DNA from: CBDDRG01 sp051306415
GTDB lineage: Bacteria > Pseudomonadota > Gammaproteobacteria > Pseudomonadales > Porticoccaceae
Reading direction: 5' to 3'
NCBI GenBank assembly: GCA_051306415.1
Contig: JBPPNE010000112.1
Span: 1 to 5,108, forward strand
Length of the DNA: 5,108 nt
Positions 1 through 5,108 of this stretch are shown piece by piece (the first letter of the stretch is position 1; every line of letters starts with the position of its first letter). Made by a program: the position numbers and the translations under genes. The notes below the pieces were generated by a model that made no database searches, was not told the DNA's origin, and saw nothing but the letters and a program-made list of their open reading frames with translations.

Positions 1-192
1 CGAGCGTTTCTGGAGCGCTATCAGCAATTGGCGAAGGCGTCCTCACGCAGCCTCTGGCTGGGTGTCCGCCTTGAGCACGCGTTTGGCAACGAGGACGGCG
101 TGGCCAGCCAGGCGCTAGCGTTGCAGAAGCTGTTTCCCTATTCCAGGGAGGCCGTTGCCTACCAGGCATGGGTGAAGGGTGGCCGTCCCTGA
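1..192 (+). CDS. pilW: Type IV pilus biogenesis/stability protein PilW (PilF), 3' end only
   Basis: The frame is open from the left edge to a TGA at 190-192, giving the last 63 residues of a protein whose start lies outside the window. The tail contains LWLGVRLEHAFGN, then ALALQKLFPYSREAVAYQAW. This is the closing TPR helix pair of the PilW/PilF family: a 'LWLGxRL' helix, an acidic turn, and a helix ending 'LxxLFPxSxE'. Family members are outer-membrane TPR lipoproteins that help the PilQ secretin localise and multimerise for type IV pili. The signal peptide and most TPR repeats are outside the window and cannot be checked. Position supports the call, because pilW lies just upstream of the rodZ-ispG-hisS block in many Gammaproteobacteria. 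Here no rodZ follows. A generic TPR protein is the alternative. Confidence 0.8.
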   Translation, partial: RAFLERYQQLAKASSRSLWLGVRLEHAFGNEDGVASQALALQKLFPYSREAVAYQAWVKGGRP

Positions 193-361
193 CGCCAGGG
201 TTGCGGTGATCTTGAGCGGGCGGGGTCGTTGAATGTCGTGACGCAGCGCTGATCGCGTACTTTCGCTCAACGCTCAGGATCTCACGCCGAGGGCTGGCAA
301 ACACATTGATGCAACGACCGCTCCGGTGGTCGATGGATAATCTGGGGTAGTGGGCGAAGCC
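193..361. other. Intergenic gap between pilW and ispG, with no rodZ
   Basis: About 169 bp separate the pilW stop from the preferred ispG ATG. All three forward frames hit stops early (for example TGA at 250-252 and TAA at 338-340), and no start codon leads into a credible small protein. The stretch 242-340 is open for 32 codons but has no start and no resemblance to RodZ that I can see. The visible structures are a hairpin at 315-332 and a GATAAT hexamer at 336-341. The hexamer resembles a -10 box but has no good -35 at 16-18 bp. rodZ normally occupies this place. Confidence 0.7.
315..332 (+). repeat. Short hairpin with cUCCGg (UNCG-type) tetraloop upstream of ispG
   Basis: CGACCGC (315-321) pairs with GTGGTCG (326-332). 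This gives seven base pairs including one G-U wobble, closing a TCCG loop. The loop and closing pair match the exceptionally stable cUNCGg RNA tetraloop class. There is no downstream T-run, since the next bases are ATGGATAATC, so it is not a classical intrinsic terminator. It could be a 3'-end stabiliser of the pilW transcript or a structured leader element of ispG; that role is inference. Confidence 0.5.
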
Positions 362-1474
362 ATGCATACCGAGTCGCCGATCAAGCGCCGCAAGTCACGC
401 CAGATCATGGTGGGCAATGTCCCCGTTGGTGGGGATGCCCCCATATCCGTGCAGAGCATGACCAACACCGAGACCACCGATGTCGCCGCGACAGTGGCAC
501 AGGTGCGCAGCCTGCAGGTAGCGGGAGCGGATATTGTCCGCGTGTCGGTGCCCACCCTGGACGCGGCAGAGGCCTTTGGTCAAATTCGCGGTCAGGTGAG
601 CATCCCGTTGATCGCCGATATCCATTTCGATCACAAAATCGCGCTACGGGTCGCCGACCTCGGGGTGGATTGCCTGCGCATCAATCCCGGCAATATCGGT
701 CGCGAGGATCGCGTCCGCGCGGTGGTGGAGAAGGCGCGGGATCTGAATATCCCGATCCGCATCGGAGTCAACGCCGGCTCGCTGGAAAAAGAGTTGCAAC
801 GGAAATACGGCGAACCCAACGCGGAGGCGTTGGTGGAGTCCGCGCTGCGCCATGTCGACATTCTCGATCGACTCAATTTCCATAATTTCAAATTGAGCCT
901 GAAGGCCTCCGATGTCTTCATGGCGGTGGCTGCCTACCGACTGATTGCTACCCAGATCGACAATCCGCTGCATTTGGGTATCACCGAGGCGGGCGGGTTG
1001 CGGTCAGGCACGGTCAAATCGGCGGTCGGTCTTGGCCTGTTGCTGATGGAGGGTATCGGCGACACGCTGCGTATCTCATTGGCGGCGGATCCGGTGGAGG
1101 AGGTCAAGGTTGGCTGGGATCTGTTGAAGAGCTTGCGCCTGCGTAGCAAGGGCATCAATTTCATCGCCTGCCCGAGTTGTTCGCGGCAGAATTTCGATGT
1201 CATCAAGACGCTCAATGAGCTGGAGGTACGCCTCGAAGATATTACTGTACCGATGGATGTTGCGGTCATCGGCTGTATCGTCAACGGCCCGGGCGAAGCC
1301 AAGGCGGCCGACGCCGGTCTCACGGGCGGCACACCAAACAATCTGTTCTACGTTGATGGCAAACCCACCGCAAAGATTGGCCAGATGAATCTGGTGGATG
1401 AACTAGAGCACCGCATCCGCGCACTGGCGAAAGCCAAAACCGAGGCGGAAAGCCGCCTGATCGCCAAAGCCTGA
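362..1474 (+). CDS. ispG: 4-hydroxy-3-methylbut-2-en-1-yl diphosphate synthase (IspG/GcpE)
   Basis: IspG catalyses the penultimate step of the MEP isoprenoid pathway, reductively converting 2-C-methyl-erythritol 2,4-cyclodiphosphate to HMBPP with a [4Fe-4S] cluster in the cytoplasm. The protein has the TIM-barrel half with VQSMTNTETTDV, ADIHFDHKIAL, LRINPGNIG and GVNAGSLEKEL, then GITEAGG and SLAADPVEEVKVG. The C-terminal cluster domain follows with CPSCSRQ and GCIVNGPGE. Counting from the ATG at 362 puts the ligands at Cys270, Cys273, Cys305 and Glu312, the E. coli numbers. Length is 370 aa against 372 in E. coli. An in-frame GTG at 350 would add four residues. The ATG is preferred because MHTESPIKRRKS aligns with the E. 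coli N-terminus. Neither start has a strong Shine-Dalgarno; GGGG lies at 344-347. It is probably the first gene of the ispG-hisS-yfgM-bamB unit, with hisS 18 nt downstream. No anomaly was seen. Confidence 0.98.
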   Translation: MHTESPIKRRKSRQIMVGNVPVGGDAPISVQSMTNTETTDVAATVAQVRSLQVAGADIVRVSVPTLDAAEAFGQIRGQVSIPLIADIHFDHKIALRVADLGVDCLRINPGNIGREDRVRAVVEKARDLNIPIRIGVNAGSLEKELQRKYGEPNAEALVESALRHVDILDRLNFHNFKLSLKASDVFMAVAAYRLIATQIDNPLHLGITEAGGLRSGTVKSAVGLGLLLMEGIGDTLRISLAADPVEEVKVGWDLLKSLRLRSKGINFIACPSCSRQNFDVIKTLNELEVRLEDITVPMDVAVIGCIVNGPGEAKAADAGLTGGTPNNLFYVDGKPTAKIGQMNLVDELEHRIRALAKAKTEAESRLIAKA

Positions 1475-1492
1475 GATTGGTAGCCAACCGCC

Positions 1493-2773
1493 ATGTTGAA
1501 AAAAATCCAGTCTTTACGCGGGATGAATGATCTGCTGCCGGAGCAGACACCCCTTTGGCAATACCTCGAAGACACGTTGTTACGACTCTTCCAACGCTAC
1601 GGCTATCGGGAAATTCGCTTTCCACTACTCGAACCAACCGAGCTCTTTAAACGATCCATTGGCGAAGTCACCGACATTGTCGAAAAGGAGATGTACAGCT
1701 TCCTCGACCGCAATGGCGAAAGCCTGACGCTGCGCCCGGAGGGAACCGCCGGTTGTGTGCGCGCCTGTGAACAAAGCGGCCTGCTCCACAACCAGGTCTT
1801 GCGGGTCTGGTATCGGGGTCCCATGTTCCGCTATGAGCGGCCGCAAAAGGGTCGCCTGCGACAGTTTCATCAGTTCGGTGTCGAGGTATTTGGGCTTGTC
1901 GGGCCCGAGATCGATGCTGAACTGCTGGTGATGACCGCGCGGCTGTGGCGAGAACTGGGCATACAGGATCACGTCAGGCTACAGTTGAACTCCCTCGGCA
2001 GCGCGGATGAGCGCGCCGACTTTCGCCGGGCACTGGTGGCTTATTTCGGTGAACGCAAGGATCGTCTCGATGAGGATAGTCGGCGCCGCCTCGACAGCAA
2101 TCCGCTCCGCATTCTCGACAGCAAGAATCCGGCGCTGGAGGAGCTGCTCGCCAAAGCCCCCACACTGGCCGATTACCTGGGGCAGGAATCTCGCGAGCAT
2201 TTCGCCCAACTGCGCGCGCTTCTCGATGGCGCCGGGGTGGGCTATGAAATCAATCCCCGACTAGTGCGCGGACTCGATTACTACGGCAAGACGGTATTCG
2301 AATGGGTAACCCACTCTCTGGGTGCCCAGGGTGCCGTGTGTGCTGGCGGTCGCTATGACAACCTGGTGGAGCAGCTCGGCGGTAAGCCAACACCGGCGAT
2401 CGGTTTCGGCATGGGTGAAGAGCGTCTCGCGCTATTGCTTGACGTTGCCGGAGTGGTGCCGGATAGTACCGCGCGCCAACTGGATGCCTACCTGGTCGCC
2501 AGCGGGGAAGTCAGCGCCGTTGCGCTCGCGTTGGGCGAACAGCTGCGAGCAGCCTGCCCCGGTTTACGTCTGCAGAACCACTGGGGCGGTGGCAGTTTCA
2601 AGGCGCAGTTAAAAAAAGCCGACCGTAGCGGCGCCGCACTGGCGATCATTGTGGGCGAGGACGAGGCGGCCAGTGGCACTGTCACCATCAAATACTTGCG
2701 CAGCAGCGATCCTCAGCAGACGGTGGCCGTGAGCGAAGCCCTGGAATTGTTGCTGGCCCAATTTGGCGGCTAA
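1493..2773 (+). CDS. hisS: Histidine--tRNA ligase (HisRS)
   Basis: This class II aminoacyl-tRNA synthetase charges tRNA-His with histidine in the cytoplasm and acts as a homodimer. It is 426 aa; E. coli HisS is 424. The order is typical. N-terminal IQSLRGMNDLLP is followed by motif 1 around FKRSIGEVTDIVEKEMY (residues 52-68) and TLRPEGTAGCVRA. Motif 2 is GPMFRYERPQKGRLRQFHQ with Arg113. An insertion region follows, then the histidine-specific LVRGLDYYGKTVFEW with catalytic Arg259 and CAGGRYDNLVEQLGG. Motif 3 is AIGFGMGEERL with Arg311. The anticodon-binding domain runs from about residue 330 to the end, including HWGGGSFKAQLKKADRSGA. Arg113, Arg259 and Arg311 fall at the E. coli positions, so the enzyme looks fully active. 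The ATG at 1493 gives the standard N-terminus. It lacks an obvious Shine-Dalgarno and lies 18 nt after ispG, consistent with co-transcription and possibly coupled translation (inference). Confidence 0.98.
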   Translation: MLKKIQSLRGMNDLLPEQTPLWQYLEDTLLRLFQRYGYREIRFPLLEPTELFKRSIGEVTDIVEKEMYSFLDRNGESLTLRPEGTAGCVRACEQSGLLHNQVLRVWYRGPMFRYERPQKGRLRQFHQFGVEVFGLVGPEIDAELLVMTARLWRELGIQDHVRLQLNSLGSADERADFRRALVAYFGERKDRLDEDSRRRLDSNPLRILDSKNPALEELLAKAPTLADYLGQESREHFAQLRALLDGAGVGYEINPRLVRGLDYYGKTVFEWVTHSLGAQGAVCAGGRYDNLVEQLGGKPTPAIGFGMGEERLALLLDVAGVVPDSTARQLDAYLVASGEVSAVALALGEQLRAACPGLRLQNHWGGGSFKAQLKKADRSGAALAIIVGEDEAASGTVTIKYLRSSDPQQTVAVSEALELLLAQFGG

Positions 2774-2836
2774 GATAAAGATCCATCCGTTGTACACCCC
2801 TGAACATTCCATTCTTAACCAGACGGGAACCCAGAC
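2774..2836 (+). other. hisS-yfgM spacer with a CCAGACG direct repeat around the yfgM ribosome binding site
   Basis: These 63 bp are the longest non-coding gap inside the otherwise tight gene block. CCAGACG occurs at 2819-2825 and again at 2831-2837, a 12-bp period. GGGA at 2825-2828 is a plausible Shine-Dalgarno, 8 nt before the GTG start of yfgM. The second repeat copy ends on the first base of that start. No hairpin with a T-run was seen, so there is no evidence that transcription stops here. A promoter is possible but no convincing -35/-10 pair is visible. Confidence 0.5.
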
Positions 2837-3532
2837 GTGGCTGAGCATCATATTGACGAAGAACAGCTGGAAGATCTCAAACGCTGGTGGCGAGCCTATG
2901 GCAATGCCGCACTCATCCTGATTCTGCTTGCCGTCGGCGGTGGACTGGGCTGGCAGCAGTGGCAGGGCCACCGGGCGCGAGAATCCGAAGCCGCATCGCT
3001 GCTTTACATGCAGATGATGGATGCCGCCAGCTCGGGTGTGGCAAACCAGCTCACGGCGGAGCAGCGCGGGACTATCGGCGCACTGGCGACGACGCTCAAA
3101 GAACAGTATGCGAGCAGCGCCTACGCCGATTATGCCCGCTTGATGATGGCGAAACTCGCGGTTGCTGATACCAAACCGGATACTGCGGCTATCGAGCTGC
3201 AGTCGGTCATGGAGCATAGCCGTGACAAGGGACTTGCGTTGATCGCTCGCCTGCGTCTTGCGCGGGTACAGCTGGCGCGGGAAAAATACGCGGAAGCACT
3301 GGCGCTGCTTGACATTGAATTTCCGTCGGCGATGACGAGTCACTTTGCGGAAGCTCGCGGCGATATCCACCTCGCGCAAGGTGATCGCCCAGCCGCTCGC
3401 GCCGCCTATCAGAGTGCGCTCGACAGCCTCGGGGCGCAGGACGCTGAGCGCCCCTTGCTCCAATTGAAACTGAATCAGGTGCTACCCGCGCAGGCCGCGG
3501 ATGAACCCGTTGCCGAGGAGAATTCCCGATGA
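2837..3532 (+). CDS. yfgM: YfgM family ancillary SecYEG translocon subunit / periplasmic TPR protein
   Basis: YfgM is a single-span inner-membrane protein with its C-terminal TPR-like domain in the periplasm. In E. coli it binds the PpiD chaperone and SecYEG and helps newly exported proteins fold. This 231-aa protein has the expected plan. A short acidic cytoplasmic segment (EEQLEDLKRWWRAYG, 8-22) precedes one hydrophobic span (about 23-41, ending GLGWQQW). Helical repeats follow from about 50 to 215, including LALIARLRLARVQLAREKYAEA and a segment near 171-195 (ARGDIHLAQGDRPAARAAY) typical of the family. The GTG at 2837 is the only start that keeps the N-terminal segment and membrane span: the next in-frame ATG lies after the span. 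GGGA at 2825-2828 serves as Shine-Dalgarno. Its stop overlaps the bamB start (ATGA), suggesting coupled translation, and the hisS-yfgM-bamB order supports the call. The E. coli protein is slightly shorter. Confidence 0.93.
   Translation: MAEHHIDEEQLEDLKRWWRAYGNAALILILLAVGGGLGWQQWQGHRARESEAASLLYMQMMDAASSGVANQLTAEQRGTIGALATTLKEQYASSAYADYARLMMAKLAVADTKPDTAAIELQSVMEHSRDKGLALIARLRLARVQLAREKYAEALALLDIEFPSAMTSHFAEARGDIHLAQGDRPAARAAYQSALDSLGAQDAERPLLQLKLNQVLPAQAADEPVAEENSR
3515..3520 (+). promoter_or_regulatory. Strong Shine-Dalgarno for bamB inside the yfgM 3' end
   Basis: GAGGAG lies 8 nt before the bamB ATG at 3529 and within the last codons of yfgM. It is the best ribosome binding site in the window and fixes the bamB start, which overlaps the yfgM TGA by four bases (ATGA at 3529-3532). 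Confidence 0.8.
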
Positions 3533-4698
3533 AAAAGCTGTCCTGGCTGCTCTGTCTGTTGCTGTTGTCTGGCTGTAGCTGGATGAAATTCTGGGAGGAG
3601 GATGACGACAAGGACGCCAGCGATGCCACCAAGCCGGCAGCACTGGTGGATTTCGATCAGGAAGTTGATATTCGCAAGGTGTGGCGTACCGGCATCGGCA
3701 GTGGCGAGGACAGTTACCTGGCATCTTTGTCCCCGGTATTGGTCGGCGATACGCTCTATGCGGCCACCAACGACGGCACGGTAACGGCACTCGACGTCGC
3801 CAATGGTGATAAAAAATGGAAGACCGAACTCGATATCCCGTTGAGTGGTGGCGTCGGCGCTGGTGGTGGGCTAGTGTTGGTTGGCAGCGGGGAAGGGGAG
3901 CTTATCGCACTCGCGGCAGATACCGGAGAGGAGCGTTGGCGGGTCAAATTGAGTAGCGAAATCGTGTCACCCCCCGGTGCAGAGAAGAGCATAGTTGCAG
4001 CCCTGACGCTGGACAGCAAGCTGTACGGCCTCTCCCCCGCGAACGGCGAAACCCTGTGGCGTTATGACGGCGAGACTCCAGTGCTGAGTCTGCGCACAAT
4101 CGCAACGCCCGTAGTGACTGACTCGATGGTGATTGTGGGCCTTTCCAGCGGCAAGTTGGTAGCACTGGCGGCCAGTGACGGTAGCGCGCTCTGGGACGCA
4201 CGCGTCGGGATACCCAAGGGGCGTACCGAACTGGAGCGCATGGTGGATGTGAACACACCGCTGCTGGTCGGCGATCTAGTTTATGCCGCCAGCTTTCAGG
4301 GTCGGATCGTTGCTTTAAGCCGGGGTACGGGCCGCGAGCTCTGGGCGCAGGAAGGCTCGACTCATCGCGGCTTGGCTGCCGACGCCGACCAGGTCTATAT
4401 GGTGGGGCATGACGACACCGTCAAGGCTCTACGCTCCGCTGGTGGCCAAATCCTGTGGAAAAACGATCAACTTACCAACCGTCGATTGGGTGCGCCGGTG
4501 GCAGTTAGTGGCTACACGGCGGTGGCAGATGGCGAGGGCTATCTACATCTGCTGTCACCCGGCGACGGCCATTTTCTGGCGCGGGTAAAGGTAGACGGTG
4601 ATGGCATCAGCGTGCCTATGGCCGCGAGCAACGATACGCTCTATGTGCTCGACAATAATGGCGACATTACCGCTTATCAGTTTGAAGCGAGGAAATAA
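3529..4698 (+). CDS. bamB: Outer membrane protein assembly factor BamB (beta-propeller lipoprotein)
   Basis: BamB is a periplasm-facing outer-membrane lipoprotein of the BAM complex; it binds BamA POTRA domains and helps insert beta-barrel proteins. This copy is 389 aa (E. coli 392). A lipoprotein signal has Lys2-Lys3, a Leu-rich core and lipobox LSGC with Cys16. Ser17 follows, consistent with outer-membrane sorting because it is not Asp. An acidic linker (EEDDDKD, 23-29) precedes PQQ-like propeller repeats. Blade motifs of the type AL-x4-G-x3-W recur near residues 87-97, 127-137, 167-177, 212-222, 262-272 and 300-310. The family signature GRTELERMVDVNTP is at 231-244. The segment LSLR (186-189) matches the E. 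coli Leu192/Leu194/Arg195 patch reported to contact BamA. Of the acidic pair Asp246/Asp248, the first is kept (Asp240) and the second is Asn242. The gene is coupled to yfgM by an ATGA overlap. der does not follow. Confidence 0.96.
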   Translation: MKKLSWLLCLLLLSGCSWMKFWEEDDDKDASDATKPAALVDFDQEVDIRKVWRTGIGSGEDSYLASLSPVLVGDTLYAATNDGTVTALDVANGDKKWKTELDIPLSGGVGAGGGLVLVGSGEGELIALAADTGEERWRVKLSSEIVSPPGAEKSIVAALTLDSKLYGLSPANGETLWRYDGETPVLSLRTIATPVVTDSMVIVGLSSGKLVALAASDGSALWDARVGIPKGRTELERMVDVNTPLLVGDLVYAASFQGRIVALSRGTGRELWAQEGSTHRGLAADADQVYMVGHDDTVKALRSAGGQILWKNDQLTNRRLGAPVAVSGYTAVADGEGYLHLLSPGDGHFLARVKVDGDGISVPMAASNDTLYVLDNNGDITAYQFEARK

Positions 4699-4718
4699 TC
4701 GGGCGTTGCACCCGTTTA
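4696..4718. terminator. Possible weak bidirectional terminator between bamB and the transglycosylase gene
   Basis: TAA-T-CGGG pairs with CCCG-T-TTA around a 7-nt loop: a 4-bp GC stem, one mismatch, then 3 A-T pairs, with the bamB stop codon in the outer stem. On the - strand the stem is followed by TTTCC, a poor U-tract; on the + strand there is no T-run. The convergent layout makes a shared terminator plausible, but the stem is short and the evidence is thin. Confidence 0.3.
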
Positions 4719-4725
4719 GCATCCG

Positions 4726-5108
4726 TTAACTCGAGTAGAGTTTGCGATAGCGGTTGAGCACCCGTTGAATGTAATCGCGGGTTTCCACAAAGGGTGGAAC
4801 GCCGTGGTACTTTTCCACATTGCCCTCGCCGGCATTGTAAGCCGCCAGCGCGAGCTCGAGTGTCTGATAACGATCAATCAGGTATTTGAGGTGTCGGGTT
4901 CCGGCGCGAATATTTTCGCTGGGATCAAAGGGATTGGCGACATTGTAGCGGGCGGCGGTAGCGGGCATGAGCTGCATAAGGCCCTGAGCGCCGGGTTTTG
5001 ACAAGGCATTGGGATTGAAACCGGATTCGGTGTGGATCACAGCCTTGACGAGGCCGTGGTCTATCCCGTTGCTTAAGGCTTCATGGTGAATTAGATTGTC
5101 GAAGGTAT
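4726..5108 (-). CDS. Lytic murein transglycosylase, Slt-type GH23 catalytic domain (C-terminal part)
   Basis: The - strand frame is open from the right edge to a TAA (complement of 4726-4728), giving 126 residues with the N-terminus cut off. GH23 lytic transglycosylases cleave the MurNAc-GlcNAc bond of peptidoglycan and form 1,6-anhydroMurNAc ends in the periplasm. The domain order is complete from the catalytic helix on: GLVKAVIHTESGFNP, with the catalytic Glu encoded at 5026-5028; then KPGAQGLMQLMPATA, NPFDPSENIRAGTRHLKYL, LALAAYNAGEGNVEKY, and the closing PFVETRDYIQRVLNRY. An in-frame GTG at 5038-5040 is not the real start, because HGLVKA upstream of it belongs to the catalytic helix and the frame stays open to the edge. 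The protein ends soon after the domain, as in short stand-alone transglycosylases rather than Slt70. Signal peptide and any N-terminal domain are not visible, so no specific gene symbol is given. It converges on bamB with a 27-bp gap. Confidence 0.93.
   Translation of the reverse strand, partial: TFDNLIHHEALSNGIDHGLVKAVIHTESGFNPNALSKPGAQGLMQLMPATAARYNVANPFDPSENIRAGTRHLKYLIDRYQTLELALAAYNAGEGNVEKYHGVPPFVETRDYIQRVLNRYRKLYSS

Noticed and set aside
212..270. Inverted repeat TTGAGCG (212-218) / CGCTCAA (264-270), with a tandem CGCTCA copy at 271-276
   Set aside because: Seven-base arms 45 nt apart are about what chance predicts in a gap of this size, and the arms do not extend with Watson-Crick pairs.
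242..340. Open stretch of 32 codons in the pilW-ispG gap as a small gene or rodZ remnant
   Set aside because: It has no start codon or ribosome binding site, and the translation resembles nothing I recognise in RodZ.
336..341. GATAAT as a -10 box for an ispG promoter
   Set aside because: It matches TATAAT at five of six bases, but no -35-like hexamer lies 16-18 bp upstream; the nearest TTGATG (307-312) leaves a 23-bp spacer, and the TG before it is not in the extended -10 register.
274..555. Antisense open frames over ispG, and similar ones over hisS, yfgM and bamB
   Set aside because: Their translations are low-information, rich in Arg, Ser and Pro, and they lie opposite strongly conserved coding sequence; they are shadow frames typical of GC-rich DNA.
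1477..1487. TTGG-TAG-CCAA inverted repeat in the ispG-hisS gap
   Set aside because: Four-base arms with a three-base loop are too short to support a regulatory claim.
2748..2776. TTGTTG / TAAGAT pair at the hisS 3' end as a promoter for yfgM
   Set aside because: The spacing is 18 bp but the match is only 3/6 and 4/6, and it lies in hisS coding sequence; too weak to call.
2609..3463. A 284-codon antisense open frame spanning the hisS end and yfgM
   Set aside because: It is long but opposes two recognised genes and their spacer, and has no recognisable domain.

Overview
The window carries a conserved housekeeping block typical of Gammaproteobacteria and is GC-rich by eye. The proteins resemble their E. 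coli counterparts closely: the IspG iron-sulfur ligands and the HisS motif arginines fall at the E. coli residue numbers. No mobile element, CRISPR array, rRNA or tRNA gene, or horizontal-transfer signature was seen. I found no convincing new biological system here.

Layout on the + strand: the 3' end of a pilW/pilF type IV pilus biogenesis gene (1-192); a non-coding gap of about 170 bp with a compact UNCG-loop hairpin; ispG (362-1474, isoprenoid precursor synthesis); hisS (1493-2773, histidyl-tRNA synthetase); a 63-bp gap; yfgM (2837-3532, membrane-anchored periplasmic TPR protein); and bamB (3529-4698, outer-membrane assembly lipoprotein), whose ATG overlaps the yfgM stop by 4 nt. On the - strand, converging on bamB, is the C-terminal part of a GH23 lytic transglycosylase (4726-5108), which runs off the right edge.

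ispG-hisS-yfgM-bamB is probably one transcription unit with mixed roles: isoprenoid synthesis (including the undecaprenyl carrier lipid), translation, and cell-envelope protein handling. YfgM works at the Sec translocon exit, BamB at the outer-membrane beta-barrel machine, PilW in pilus secretin assembly, and the transglycosylase on peptidoglycan, so most of the window serves the envelope.

Two departures from the common order (pilW-rodZ-ispG-hisS-yfgM-bamB-der) stand out. rodZ is missing between pilW and ispG, and der does not follow bamB; the convergent transglycosylase sits there instead. These gene-order differences are the most interesting points. The exact genus cannot be told from the window.
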